Shown: positions 19,961-28,598, counted from the first letter of the stretch. The stretch is DNA of 64,000 nucleotides from DASRJG01 sp964647625 (GCA_964647625.1 CAZYHZ010000021.1:1-64000); one strand, 5' to 3'. Notes: a model not told the origin generated them from the letters alone. Numbers and translations: made by a program.

Positions 19961-20595
19961 CCCCCGACCTCCGGGCCCAGCACGTCCGACAGGCGCGAGC
20001 GCAGGATCTCGCGCGCCCGGAAGATGCGGTTCTTCACCGTGCCGAGCGGCAGGCGGGTGATCTTCGCGATCTCGTCGTACCGGCAATTGTGATTGTGACG
20101 GAGATGGATGAGCTGCCGGTAGCCGACCGGCAGCGCGGCGATCGCCTGCGAGATTCGGGACTGGAGCTCGCGACCGCGCAGCACCTCGTCCGGCGAGGGA
20201 TCGCTGCCCGCAAGAGCGGGAGCCGGCGCGTCCTCGAAACCGGCGGGCTGGCTCAGCGAGAGGATCCGCGGATGCTTGCGGCGGAGATGATCGATCGCAC
20301 TGTTGGACGCGATGCGGTACAGCCACGTGGTGAAGCGGAAGCGCGGGTCGAACGAGCCGAGCGACGTGAAGACCTTCAAGAACACTTCCTGCGAGAGGTC
20401 GGTCGCGATGTCGCGGGAACCGACGAGCCGGAAGATGTAGTTGACGAGGCCGCGCTGGTGGCGCAGAACCAAGGCGCCGAACGCATCGCGATCGCCCGCC
20501 AGGGTCTCGTCGACGAGCTGCTCGTCCGTCAGTCCGAGTAAGTCGGCAGCCGTCGATTTCACGGCAGCCGGAACCGGTGCGCGCATGGATCCCAT
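19957..20595 (-). CDS. ECF-type RNA polymerase sigma factor
   Basis: 212 residues. Region 2 includes DLSQEVFLKVFTSLGSFDP and FTTWLYRIASNSAIDHLRR. Region 4 includes ALPVGYRQLIHLRHNHNC and LPLGTVKNRIFRAREILR. These identify a group-IV (RpoE-like) sigma factor. I prefer the ATG at 20595 because a TAATAT box lies exactly 8 nt upstream, fitting a leaderless message; ATG 20586 is the alternative. It is co-transcribed with the membrane anti-sigma factor, so it is probably released in response to an envelope signal. It diverges from the GGDEF genes. Confidence 0.88.
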   Translation of the reverse strand: MGSMRAPVPAAVKSTAADLLGLTDEQLVDETLAGDRDAFGALVLRHQRGLVNYIFRLVGSRDIATDLSQEVFLKVFTSLGSFDPRFRFTTWLYRIASNSAIDHLRRKHPRILSLSQPAGFEDAPAPALAGSDPSPDEVLRGRELQSRISQAIAALPVGYRQLIHLRHNHNCRYDEIAKITRLPLGTVKNRIFRAREILRSRLSDVLGPEVGG

Positions 20596-20603
20596 AATGC
20601 CCG

Positions 20604-20609
20604 ATATTA
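20604..20609 (-). promoter_or_regulatory. -10-like box TAATAT for the ECF sigma gene
   Basis: Minus-strand TAATAT (4/6 to TATAAT with the conserved second A and last T) lies 8 nt before the ATG at 20595. A leaderless transcript is implied. No good housekeeping -35 is present. Confidence 0.4.
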
Positions 20610-20645
20610 CGTGCGCCGGCCGAAAAGGTTTACGCATCACCATGC

Positions 20646-20651
20646 TACGAT
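20646..20651 (+). promoter_or_regulatory. -10-like box TACGAT upstream of the GGDEF-PilZ operon
   Basis: TACGAT lies 51 nt before the GTG at 20703, inside the 107-bp gap shared with the divergent sigma gene. The start itself has a strong GGAGGG at 20689-20694. Weak single-box evidence. Confidence 0.3.
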
Positions 20652-20702
20652 CCCGGCGCATCTTGGGGTCGCTGATCCTGCGGCGGCCGGAGGGTAGTCG
20701 GA

Positions 20703-21905
20703 GTGGAGGCGTCACGGCTGGGGGATCGAGCCCGCAGCAAGCTGATTCGCCTCCTGTCGGACGATCATCCGGAGCCTTACCGCTGGGTTCTCAGCCTCAG
20801 ATCGCTCCGCGGGCTGGAAAACACGCCGGTTTTTGCCACTGCGGTCCGGTTCCTCTTCCACCTCAAGCTCGACGACGAAGAGGCCGAATCGCTTCTCGAG
20901 AGCGTCCTCCAGCACCGCCGGACGCTCGCCCACGCGCTCTCCAGAGACCCCGGGCTGCGCGTGGCGGCCATGGACTACCTCTCCAACATCGACAAGCGAT
21001 ACGAAAACCCGAAGATCGTCGAGATGGAAGAATTCGAAGAAACAGAGCGATCGGCGCGGACGGACACGCTGACGGGGCTGTCGAACCGGCGGGTGTTCCA
21101 CGAGGCCCTCGACTCCGAGATCCGCCGAAGCCGGCGGTATCGATGGCCCGTGACCGTTCTGATGCTCGACCTCGATCATTTCAAGGCCGTCAACGATTCC
21201 CACGGCCACGTGCTCGGCGACCTCGTGCTCGAGCGGGTCGGGGGCATCGTCCGGCAGGCGGTTCGCGAAGCCGACACGGCGGCGCGAATCGGAGGAGAAG
21301 AGTTCGCCGCCGTGCTTCCCGAAACCGCCCGCGAGGGAGGATACGCGGTCGCGGAGCGCATCCGAAGCCGCGTCGAGCAAGGCTTTATGGGGAGGCCGGT
21401 CGACGGCCACGACGTTCCCATGACGATCTCGTGCGGGCTCGCGACGTTCCCCGAAGACGGCCTTCACGCGGACGACCTCATCGCGCGCGCGGACGAGGCG
21501 CTGTACGGCGCCAAGCGACAAGGGCGCAATCGCGTGTGCATCCACTATCGCGAGAAGCGTGCGGCGGTCCGGTTTCCGGTGAAGCCCGGCACCTCCGTTC
21601 GGATCGGGGACGGCGAAGGCCCGGGCGGGCAGGCCGTGAATCTCAGCCGGACGGGGATGTTGCTCGACGCCGCCTCGCCCCTCAAGGTGGATGACGCGGT
21701 CCTGCTGCGGTTCGAGCGCCACGCCACCGGCCGCCGGGAGCAAAGCCCCGCGCTCGCCGGGCACGTCGTGCGCGTGATGGACAGCCCCGCGCGTCCGCAG
21801 CGGGTGCGCGTCGCCGTCGCGTTCGACGATCCGATCCCCGAGGATGAGCTGTGGGCGCGGGTGTCGCTGTCCCGGTCGAAGGCCGGGCGAGGCGCCGGCC
21901 GGTGA
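20703..21905 (+). CDS. diguanylate cyclase with C-terminal PilZ-like domain
   Basis: 400 residues. An N-terminal helical domain of about 110 residues (unknown, shared with the next gene) ends in DPGLRVAAMDYLSNIDKRYENP. The GGDEF domain follows with DLDHFKAVNDSHGHVLGD, active-site GGEEF at 197-201, and an inhibitory I-site R188-x-x-D191 five residues before it. It should make c-di-GMP from GTP with product inhibition. The C-terminal PilZ-like region contains VNLSRTGMLLD, but the usual RxxxR is imperfect (RFPVK). GTG is supported by GGAGGG at 20689-20694. Its stop overlaps the start of the paralogous next gene. Confidence 0.88.
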   Translation: MEASRLGDRARSKLIRLLSDDHPEPYRWVLSLRSLRGLENTPVFATAVRFLFHLKLDDEEAESLLESVLQHRRTLAHALSRDPGLRVAAMDYLSNIDKRYENPKIVEMEEFEETERSARTDTLTGLSNRRVFHEALDSEIRRSRRYRWPVTVLMLDLDHFKAVNDSHGHVLGDLVLERVGGIVRQAVREADTAARIGGEEFAAVLPETAREGGYAVAERIRSRVEQGFMGRPVDGHDVPMTISCGLATFPEDGLHADDLIARADEALYGAKRQGRNRVCIHYREKRAAVRFPVKPGTSVRIGDGEGPGGQAVNLSRTGMLLDAASPLKVDDAVLLRFERHATGRREQSPALAGHVVRVMDSPARPQRVRVAVAFDDPIPEDELWARVSLSRSKAGRGAGR

Positions 21906-23116
21906 TCACCCACGAGGAGGCCGAGCGTCTCAAGGAGCAGCTCCTCTCGCTGCTTTCGGAAGACACCCGCAACGCGGAGCGATTGCTGTCGCGCCTCGAT
22001 GCGCTCTCGCGAGAATCGGGGATCGCCGCCCACGCTGCGCTGCTTCTGATCCTCACCGGCCTCGCGTTCGACGAATCGGCCGCACGGTCTCACTGGGGCG
22101 AGATCCTCGCCCACCGCCACGCGTTCTCGCTCGGCCTTGGACGCGATGCCGGGCTTCGTGTCGCGGTCCTCGACTACTTCATGAACGTCAACAAGCGGCT
22201 GTCCAGCCCGACGCTGATCGACGTCACGATGGAGGAGGCCGGAAGCCACCCCGATGCGGACCCGACGACGGGCCTCGCCGGCGACCGGGCGTTCCGCGTG
22301 GCCCTCCAAGCCGAGATCCGGCGAGCCCGCCGGTATGGCCACGCGCTCGCCATCGCGGTGTTCGACCTCGACGCGTTCGGTCCGGTCAACGAGCGAGTCG
22401 GCCGGCTGGTCGCCGACCGGCTCCTGCGCGAGGCGGCGATGCTCCTCGGCAACAAGATCCGGGACATCGATCTCGCGGCGCGCCCGGGCGAGGACGAGCT
22501 GGCGGTGCTCCTCCCGCAGACCGGTCGCAACGGGGCGTTCCTCGTCGCCGAGCGGTTCCGCCGCGAGCTCGAATCGCATTTCCGCCGCCGCGAAGCCGGC
22601 CCGGGACCCGCCATGCTCACGGTGTCCGGAGGAGTCGCGGCCTACCCGGAGGACGGTCCCGACGCCGAGACGCTTCTGTCGCGCGCCGCGCAGGCTTTGT
22701 ACCAGGCGAAGAGCGCGGGAAAGAACGTCGTCCTGGTTCACTCTCCCGAGCGGCGGCAGTTTCTGCGGTTCGACCTCGTGCAGCGCAACTGCGAGATCGA
22801 GGTCCTGGAGCCGGAGACCGCCGGTGCGGCGCGCGCCCGGAACCTCAGCCGCAACGGCCTCCTGTTCGCGAGCCCCGAGCCGATCGAAGTCGGCGAGAGC
22901 GTCGAGATCCGTCTCGAAAGCGGCGGGGCCAACGCCCCGAAGCACACCCACATCATCCGAGGCCGCGTCGTCCGGCTCGAGGAGATCCTCTCGGCCGCGG
23001 GCGACGACCGCTTCGAGGTCGGGGTCGCGTTCGACGTCGACCCCGGCACGCAGGAAGAGGACTTGCTCTCGTTCCTCGAGAGCGCGGGATCGGAGCCTCT
23101 GTCGGGTCTTCCGTGA
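21902..23116 (+). CDS. degenerate GGDEF protein with PilZ-like domain, probable c-di-GMP receptor
   Basis: 404 residues, same domain order as the preceding gene. The N-terminal domain again ends RDAGLRVAVLDYFMNVNKRL. In the GGDEF domain the active site has decayed to GEDEL (196-200), and the substrate region reads DLDAFGPVNERVG instead of DLDHFKAVNDSHG, so cyclase activity is unlikely. The I-site R187-D-I-D190 with the canonical 5-residue spacing is kept, so c-di-GMP binding remains plausible. The PilZ-like part has LRFDLVQRNCEIEV and RNLSRNGLLFAS. GTG overlaps the previous stop. It looks like a duplicated receptor paired with its own cyclase. Confidence 0.85.
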   Translation: MITHEEAERLKEQLLSLLSEDTRNAERLLSRLDALSRESGIAAHAALLLILTGLAFDESAARSHWGEILAHRHAFSLGLGRDAGLRVAVLDYFMNVNKRLSSPTLIDVTMEEAGSHPDADPTTGLAGDRAFRVALQAEIRRARRYGHALAIAVFDLDAFGPVNERVGRLVADRLLREAAMLLGNKIRDIDLAARPGEDELAVLLPQTGRNGAFLVAERFRRELESHFRRREAGPGPAMLTVSGGVAAYPEDGPDAETLLSRAAQALYQAKSAGKNVVLVHSPERRQFLRFDLVQRNCEIEVLEPETAGAARARNLSRNGLLFASPEPIEVGESVEIRLESGGANAPKHTHIIRGRVVRLEEILSAAGDDRFEVGVAFDVDPGTQEEDLLSFLESAGSEPLSGLP

Positions 23117-23793
23117 CGCGCTTGCTCGCGATCGACGCATCGACCTGGTGGGGCGGCGTCGCGCTTCTCGAGGGCGACGGCGGTTCCGCCCGGCTCGTCG
23201 CCGAGATCGGCCTGCTCGTTCCGGACTCCCACGCAGGGCGTCTGCTTCCCATCGCCGAATCGCTCCTTCTCGCAGCGGCATGGACGAGGGAGTCCGTCGA
23301 TGCCTACGCTGCGGTGCGCGGGCCGGGATCGTTCACGGGAATTCGAGTCGGGCTGGGGCTCGTCGCCGGGCTGGCGCTCGTCAGCCGGCGGCCGTGCTTC
23401 GGCGTCGACACGCTCCAGGCCATGGCGGAGGCGTACGGCCCGGCCGGCGCCGATCGGGTTCCTCTGCTCGATGCAGGGAGGAACCAGGTCTACGGCGCGC
23501 GCTTCGACGCATCCGGGAGCCCGCCCTCCATGATTCGCCCGATCTGGGTCGGCGACGCCGATTCGGCCCTCGAGCCCGGGGCCGCCTCGGTCATCTTCGG
23601 CAGCGGTGCCTTGACGCACGCCCCGGCCCTCCGCGCCGCGGGCTATTCCGGGCCCTTGCCGCCCGGACCGACCTCGGTGGCCGCGGCGGCGGGCCGGATC
23701 GCCCTCGCACGCCTCGCCGCAGGGGAGCCCGGATCGGAAGCCCTCGCACCGCTCTACGTGCGTCCCGCGGACGCCGAGGTCAAGCTCCGTTGA
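23113..23793 (+). CDS. tsaB: tRNA threonylcarbamoyladenosine biosynthesis protein TsaB
   Basis: 226 residues. It begins with the actin-like fold strand LLAIDASTWWGGVALLEG and contains the signature YAAVRGPGSFTGIRVGLGLV. TsaB is the scaffolding partner of TsaD and TsaE in t6A37 tRNA modification; neither partner is in this window. The GTG start overlaps the previous stop by 4 bp and directly precedes the first beta strand. It is followed by rimI, a common tsaB-rimI arrangement. Confidence 0.92.
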   Translation: MTRLLAIDASTWWGGVALLEGDGGSARLVAEIGLLVPDSHAGRLLPIAESLLLAAAWTRESVDAYAAVRGPGSFTGIRVGLGLVAGLALVSRRPCFGVDTLQAMAEAYGPAGADRVPLLDAGRNQVYGARFDASGSPPSMIRPIWVGDADSALEPGAASVIFGSGALTHAPALRAAGYSGPLPPGPTSVAAAAGRIALARLAAGEPGSEALAPLYVRPADAEVKLR

Positions 23794-24242
23794 CCGGGGG
23801 CCCTCTCACCGTCGAGCCGATGACGCTCGAAGACCTCCCTCGCGTGCTGGCGATCGAGCGGGCGTCCTTCGAGAGTCCGTGGACCGAAGAGAACTTCCGT
23901 CACGAGATCGAGCAGAACCCGCTCGCGTGGAACCTCGTCGCGCGGGCGGATCGGAAGGTCGTCGGATTCGCCTGCGCGTACGTGGTCGCGGACGAGCTGA
24001 TGATCAACGACCTTGCGGTCGACGACGGTTGGCGCCGCCGGGGTGCCGGCGGCCTCCTCCTTTCGACTCTCATCGACGGCGCACGCGCGAGGCGCTGCGC
24101 GCGCGCGACGCTCGAGGTCCGGCCGACGAACGACCCGGCGCTCGCGCTGTACACCGGGGCCGGGTTCGTCGTCGTCGGCCGTCGCGCCGGGTACTATGCG
24201 GACTCGGGGGAGGACGCGCTTCTGATGTCCTGCACGCTGTGA
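23790..24242 (+). CDS. rimI: ribosomal-protein-alanine N-acetyltransferase family (GNAT)
   Basis: 150 residues of GNAT fold. The N-terminus LTVEPMTLEDLPRVLAIERA, the SPWTEENF helix, the acetyl-CoA site INDLAVDDGWRRRGAGGLLL, and the C-terminal ALALYTGAGFVVVGRRAGYY match RimI, which acetylates the N-terminus of ribosomal protein S18. The TTG at 23790 overlaps the tsaB stop and retains the first beta strand. ATG at 23820 would delete it, so TTG is preferred. Linkage to tsaB supports the call. Confidence 0.88.
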   Translation: MTGGPLTVEPMTLEDLPRVLAIERASFESPWTEENFRHEIEQNPLAWNLVARADRKVVGFACAYVVADELMINDLAVDDGWRRRGAGGLLLSTLIDGARARRCARATLEVRPTNDPALALYTGAGFVVVGRRAGYYADSGEDALLMSCTL

Positions 24243-24844
24243 TGCGCATCGATCCGGCCGGCTGGCCGTTCATCCTCGGCGCGGCGGCCGGGACGCTGGG
24301 GCTCGTGCCCTTCGCCCCCTTCGTTGCGCTCCTCGGTTTGGCTCTCCTCGCGTTCTGCCTGAATTTCTTCCGCGATCCCGAGCGCACCGCCCCGAGCGAT
24401 CCCGGCGCCATCGTTTGCCCGGCGGACGGGCGCATCATCCGCGCCGACGCGCAGCGCGTGTCGATCTTCATGAACGTCTTCAACGTTCACGTCTGCCGCA
24501 CCCCGATCGGCGGCCGCGTCCTCTCCGTCGATTCGCGCCCGGGACGGTTCATCGCGGCGATGAAGGACGAGGCCTCGGATCACAACGAGCGGACGATGAT
24601 CGATGTTGCGGGCGGCGGCGTCCGCGTCCGGTTCACGCTCGTGGCCGGCTTGATCGCGCGCCGCATCGTGTGCCGCACGGCCCCGGGCGCCGAGCTGCGG
24701 GCGGGTGATCGGGTGGGCATCATCCGGTTCGGATCCCGTGTGGACGTCGATCTTCCCGAGGGCGCGGCACTCGCGGTGGCCTTAGGCGACCGCGTGGTGG
24801 CGGGAGAATCCGTGATCGCCCGCCTCGCTCCCCTGCGCTCGTAG
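24242..24844 (+). CDS. psd: phosphatidylserine decarboxylase family protein
   Basis: 200 residues. Two hydrophobic stretches at the N-terminus are followed by FFRDPERTAP, CPADGRIIRADAQRVSIFMNVFNVHVCRTPI, described here in pieces, and the cleavage motif RFGS near residues 162-165. There the Ser becomes the pyruvoyl group after self-processing. This is the short (archaeal-like) Psd type that makes phosphatidylethanolamine. The start is ATG 24242, with GTG 24239 an equivalent alternative that overlaps the rimI stop. pssA, which makes its substrate, follows directly. Confidence 0.92.
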   Translation: MRIDPAGWPFILGAAAGTLGLVPFAPFVALLGLALLAFCLNFFRDPERTAPSDPGAIVCPADGRIIRADAQRVSIFMNVFNVHVCRTPIGGRVLSVDSRPGRFIAAMKDEASDHNERTMIDVAGGGVRVRFTLVAGLIARRIVCRTAPGAELRAGDRVGIIRFGSRVDVDLPEGAALAVALGDRVVAGESVIARLAPLRS

Positions 24845-24864
24845 AGCCTCCGCCTCGAGTCCGA

Positions 24865-24870
24865 TATAGT
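24865..24870 (+). promoter_or_regulatory. -10-like box TATAGT before pssA
   Basis: TATAGT (5/6) in the 52-bp psd-pssA gap, 26 nt before the ATG at 24897, which has its own GAGGA at 24885-24889. It could give a secondary transcript starting at pssA. No clear -35. Confidence 0.35.
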
Positions 24871-24896
24871 TCCTTTCCCAAGACGAGGATCCCTTG

Positions 24897-25676
24897 ATGG
24901 CCGGCCGTCGCAAGCTTCGCCGAGGTATTTACCTGCTTCCCACGTCCCTGACGACCGGTAACCTCTGCTGCGGATTCTTCAGCCTGATCGAGGCGTCGAG
25001 GGGGCGCTACGAGCTCGCGGCGCTTCTCATCATCGCCGCCTCGGTGCTCGACGGACTGGACGGACGGATCGCCAGGTTGACGGGCACGACGTCCGAGTTC
25101 GGCGTGGAATTCGACTCGCTGGCCGATATCTCGTCGTTCGGGATCGCGCCCGCGTTCCTCGCCTATCAGTGGGCGCTCCAGCCGTTCCATCGCATCGGTT
25201 GGCTGATCGCGTTCCTGTTCGTCGCCTGCGCCGCGACGCGGCTCGCGCGGTTCAACATCCAGCACGGATCCTCCGATCGGCGGTACTTTGCCGGGCTGCC
25301 GTCGCCTGCAGCGGCAGGCGCGGTCGCCTCCGTCGCCTTCGCGTTTCCGGAGCCTCCGTCGCAGCTCGGAGCGTCCGTTCTGGTCGGCACGCTCGTCGCG
25401 GTCGCGGCGCTCTTGATGGTGTCCCGTATTCGCTACCGCTCCTTCAAGGGTTTCGATCTCAGGAGCCCGCGCAGCTACCTGTCGGTCATCGCGATCGTGT
25501 TCGTTCTGGTGGCGGTCCTCGTCCATCCCCGCTCGATCATGTTGATCGTGGGGGCCTATGTCTTGTGGGGGCCGCTCGCGTGGATGGTCGGTTGGGTGAT
25601 GCGCCGGAGCGGCCGAGCACGGGGGGAGCTGATCTCGAACCCGGGGGAGGTCGCCGATGGCGCGCATCAGCGCTGA
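24897..25676 (+). CDS. pssA: CDP-diacylglycerol-serine O-phosphatidyltransferase
   Basis: 259 residues, an integral membrane protein with about seven to eight hydrophobic segments. The CDP-alcohol phosphotransferase signature D-G-x2-A-R-x8-G-x3-D-x3-D is present as DGLDGRIARL, followed by FGVEFDSLADISSFG. The N-terminal GIYLLPTSLTTGNLCCGFFS is typical of the Bacillus-type PssA. It forms phosphatidylserine from CDP-diacylglycerol and serine. ATG 24897 has GAGGA 7 nt upstream; the TTG three bases earlier is too close to it. Its 3' end overlaps the next gene by 20 bp. Confidence 0.93.
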   Translation: MAGRRKLRRGIYLLPTSLTTGNLCCGFFSLIEASRGRYELAALLIIAASVLDGLDGRIARLTGTTSEFGVEFDSLADISSFGIAPAFLAYQWALQPFHRIGWLIAFLFVACAATRLARFNIQHGSSDRRYFAGLPSPAAAGAVASVAFAFPEPPSQLGASVLVGTLVAVAALLMVSRIRYRSFKGFDLRSPRSYLSVIAIVFVLVAVLVHPRSIMLIVGAYVLWGPLAWMVGWVMRRSGRARGELISNPGEVADGAHQR

Positions 25677-26640
25677 CGCAGGCCGCGTCGCTGTGCTCGG
25701 GGCGGCGTCGCCCGCGGGCTCGTACGTCAAGGCGGCCCTCGCCGATCGCGCCGTTCCCGGCGAGCGCGTCGCGCTCTTCGGGCACGAAAGCGAGATCGCC
25801 GTGCTCTCCGAGTACGACGGCGAAGCCCGCCTCGTGCAGCCGGCGGCCGAGCTCGACCCGGAATCTTGCGCCGCAATTCTCGTCTGCGAGCCCGGATACG
25901 AGACGGAAGGGCTCGTCCGGGCGGCCGACGCCGGAACGCTGGTCGTGGACCTCTGCGGCTCGATCCCCGGCGCGCGGTTGGCGAGTCAATCGTCCCCCAT
26001 GTCGCCGTCTCGACTGATCGCGATCCCCCATCCCGTCAGCAGCATCCTCGCGATGCTCTTGGGGCCCGTGCGGGAGGCCGCGGGCCTCGTCCGGGCGTCC
26101 GGGTTCGTCCTCCGGCCCGCGTCGGATTTCGGCGAGGCCGGTCTCGAGGAGCTGCGCGAGCAGACGGTCAAGCTGCTGCGCTTCGAGTCGCTGCCGATGC
26201 ACGTCTTCGGCCGCCAGCTCGCGTTCAACGTCTTGCCGGCGCATCTCTTTCCACAGCAGGAAGACGCGGCCGGGGCGCGCATCGAGCGCGAGTGCCTCAC
26301 GCTTCTCGGGCCGCCGGACGTCGCGCTCTCCGTCTCGTGCGCGCTCGTGCCGTTGTTCTACGGGCACGCGGTCCTGCTGCACCTCGACGTGCTGCGCTTG
26401 GAGAAGGACAAGGTGCTCGCCGCCTGGCGCCAGGCGGCCGCGCTCGATCTCGGCGCCGATCCGGACACCGGGGGCACGCTCGATGCCCCCGAGGGCGGCC
26501 GGTTGCTGGTGGCGCGCGTGGATGCCATCCCGCCGGCGTCCCTTCGGGTCTGGGCGGTGGGGTCCGATGCCGGTGCCGTTGCGGCCGCGCAGGCCGTGAC
26601 GGTGATCGACGAGGCCGGGCTGCTCGTGACTCGCTCGTGA
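25657..26640 (+). CDS. aspartate-semialdehyde-dehydrogenase-like (Usg-1-like) protein lacking the catalytic Cys
   Basis: 327 residues with the two-domain ASADH fold: a Rossmann N-terminus (VAVLGAASPAGSYVKAALAD), VVDLCGSIPG, and the dimerisation-domain block HVFGRQLAFNVLPAHLFPQ. The catalytic motif NPNCST of true ASADH is replaced by HPVSSI at about residues 125-130. The nucleophilic cysteine is missing, so dehydrogenase activity is not expected. It resembles Usg-1, the non-catalytic paralogue known in Proteobacteria. ATG lies inside the pssA 3' end with GGGGGAGG at 25643-25650. It is coupled to the lol permease by GTGA. Role unknown. Confidence 0.75.
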   Translation: MARISADAGRVAVLGAASPAGSYVKAALADRAVPGERVALFGHESEIAVLSEYDGEARLVQPAAELDPESCAAILVCEPGYETEGLVRAADAGTLVVDLCGSIPGARLASQSSPMSPSRLIAIPHPVSSILAMLLGPVREAAGLVRASGFVLRPASDFGEAGLEELREQTVKLLRFESLPMHVFGRQLAFNVLPAHLFPQQEDAAGARIERECLTLLGPPDVALSVSCALVPLFYGHAVLLHLDVLRLEKDKVLAAWRQAAALDLGADPDTGGTLDAPEGGRLLVARVDAIPPASLRVWAVGSDAGAVAAAQAVTVIDEAGLLVTRS

Positions 26641-27881
26641 ACGTTCCCTACGAGCTGAAGCTCGCCGTCCGCTATCTGCGCGTCCACCGCGGCCGGACAT
26701 TCCTCTCGGTCATCACGCTGATCTCCGTCGCGGGCGTCGCCGTCGGGACCGCGGCGCTGGTCATCGCGCTCGCCCTGATGACCGGGTTCGAAGACGACAT
26801 GCGGCAGCGCATCCTGCGGGGGAGCGCGCACCTCCAGATCATCGGGCGCGCCGATTCCGGCTTCGACGAGGCCGATGCGGTCCTGGCGAAGGTGAAGGGA
26901 GTCGACGGCGTCGCGGCCGCCGCGCCGGTTCTTTATTCCCCCGCGATGATCGTGAACGATGCCCTGGGTTCGCCGGCTTACGCCGAGATCCAGGGCGTCG
27001 AGCCCGAGCTGCAGACAAAGGTCGTCGATTTCGGCAAAGGGGCGGGATCGAACCCGCTCTCGGGCCTGGCCCCGGCCGCCGGGCACGAGCGGCCCGGGAT
27101 CGTGCTCGGCGCGGATCTCGCCGCGAAGCTCTCCGTGAGCCCCGGTGACCCCGTGCGGGTCACGATCGCCAAAGTCCGGCTGACGCCGTTCGCCCCCATC
27201 CCGCGCAGCGTCGTCCTCGAGGTCGTCGGCCTCATCAAGACGGACGCCTACCCGCAGGACTCCCAAAGGGCGTACATCGCGCTCGACGCCGCCCGGCGGC
27301 TGCTCGATGCGCCCGGGCGCGCGTCGTGGATCGAGCTGCGCCTGAAAGACCCCCGCGCGCTCGCCTCGATGAAGCGCACGGTCGCATCGGCGATGGGCGA
27401 GCGGTTCGTGGTCCTCGACCTGCTCGAGCAGAACAAGGAGATCTTCAAGGCGTTCGAGACGGAAAAGCTCTTCCTGTTCATCGCGATCGCCCTGATCGTC
27501 GTCGTCGCGTCGCTCAACATCGTCTCGACCCTCGTGCTCATGGTCAACGACAAGGTCCGGGAGATCGGCACGCTGACCGCGATGGGGGCGAGGCCACTCG
27601 GGATCGCCTCGGTGTTCATGCTTCAAGGGACGGTCATCGGCCTCGTCGGCACCGCGGTCGGGCTGACGGCCGGCTCCCTCACGGCGTACGTCCTCGACCG
27701 GTATCGCGTGATGAAGCTGAACCCGGACGTCTACTTCATCGACTACGTGCCGTTTGCGATCCGTCCCGGAAACGTCGTGGTCGTCGGAGTCGCCGCTCTC
27801 GTGATCGCATTCTGCGCGACCGTCTACCCGGCGTGGAAGGCCGCGCGGCTGAACCCCGTCGAGGCGATCCGCCATGAGTGA
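26637..27881 (+). CDS. lipoprotein-releasing ABC transporter permease (LolC/LolE family)
   Basis: 414 residues. It has an N-terminal membrane helix (RTFLSVITLISVAGVAVGTAALVIALALM, split here in description), a large periplasmic MacB-like domain, and three C-terminal helices (LFIAIALIVVVASLNIVSTLV, IGLVGTAVGLTAG, VVGVAALVIAFCATVYPAW). The conserved VRYLRVHRGRTFLS start and the PAWKAARLNPVEAIRHE ending are typical. It extracts lipoproteins from the inner membrane for transfer towards the outer membrane, with LolD as ATPase. Only one permease gene is seen, so it may act as a homodimer. GTG overlaps the previous stop; lolD starts 8 bp before its end. Confidence 0.9.
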   Translation: MNVPYELKLAVRYLRVHRGRTFLSVITLISVAGVAVGTAALVIALALMTGFEDDMRQRILRGSAHLQIIGRADSGFDEADAVLAKVKGVDGVAAAAPVLYSPAMIVNDALGSPAYAEIQGVEPELQTKVVDFGKGAGSNPLSGLAPAAGHERPGIVLGADLAAKLSVSPGDPVRVTIAKVRLTPFAPIPRSVVLEVVGLIKTDAYPQDSQRAYIALDAARRLLDAPGRASWIELRLKDPRALASMKRTVASAMGERFVVLDLLEQNKEIFKAFETEKLFLFIAIALIVVVASLNIVSTLVLMVNDKVREIGTLTAMGARPLGIASVFMLQGTVIGLVGTAVGLTAGSLTAYVLDRYRVMKLNPDVYFIDYVPFAIRPGNVVVVGVAALVIAFCATVYPAWKAARLNPVEAIRHE

Positions 27882-28596
27882 CGCCGTGCTCGCGGCGCAC
27901 GGCCTCGTCAAGAGCTATCGGAGCGGAGAGCGCGTGCTCGAGGTGCTCCGCGGGCTGGCGCTCGACGTCGGCGAAAGCGAGGCCGTCGCCATTGTCGGCG
28001 ATTCCGGCGTGGGGAAGTCGACCCTGCTCCACGTTCTCGGGGGGCTCGACCTTCCGGACGCCGGCGTCGTCAGGTTCCGCGGAGCCGAGACCGTCACCCC
28101 GAAAGGCGGCGATTTGGCGGAGTACCGCAATCGCCATGTGGGATTTATATTCCAATTCCACCACCTGCTTCCGGAGTTCACGGCGCTCGAGAACGTCGAG
28201 ATGCCGTTCCGGATCGGGCGGCGGCCGGAAGATCCCAGGGGATCGGCCACGGAGATGTTGATGCGCTTGGGCTTGTCGGATCGGTTGGCCCATCGCCCGG
28301 GTGCTCTGTCCGGGGGTGAGCAGCAGCGCGTCGCGATCGCGCGGGCACTGGCACCGAAGCCCGCCCTGGTCCTCGCGGACGAGCCGACGGGCAATCTCGA
28401 TCCCGGGACCGGGGCCGCCGTTTTCGCGTTGCTGCGGGACCTTCAGCGTGAGCGCGGCTTCGCGCTGATCGTGGCCACGCACAGCCCCCGGGTCGCTCAC
28501 GGGTGCGACCGGATGCTCCGGCTGGTGGATGGGCGGCTTCGAACGATGGCGGACGGCGAGGCGATGCTGTATTTCAGTGGTGAGGGAGCGGGGTAG
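27874..28596 (+). CDS. lolD: lipoprotein-releasing ABC transporter ATP-binding protein
   Basis: 240 residues with Walker A VGDSGVGKST, Q-loop FIFQFHHLLPEFTALENVEMP, signature LSGGEQQRVAIARAL, Walker B LVLADEPTGNLD and H-loop THSPR. The FQFHHLLPEF string is characteristic of LolD. Its start lies within the end of the permease gene (8-bp overlap), so the two are translationally coupled. It powers lipoprotein release at the inner membrane. Confidence 0.93.
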   Translation: MSDAVLAAHGLVKSYRSGERVLEVLRGLALDVGESEAVAIVGDSGVGKSTLLHVLGGLDLPDAGVVRFRGAETVTPKGGDLAEYRNRHVGFIFQFHHLLPEFTALENVEMPFRIGRRPEDPRGSATEMLMRLGLSDRLAHRPGALSGGEQQRVAIARALAPKPALVLADEPTGNLDPGTGAAVFALLRDLQRERGFALIVATHSPRVAHGCDRMLRLVDGRLRTMADGEAMLYFSGEGAG

Positions 28597-28598
28597 CC

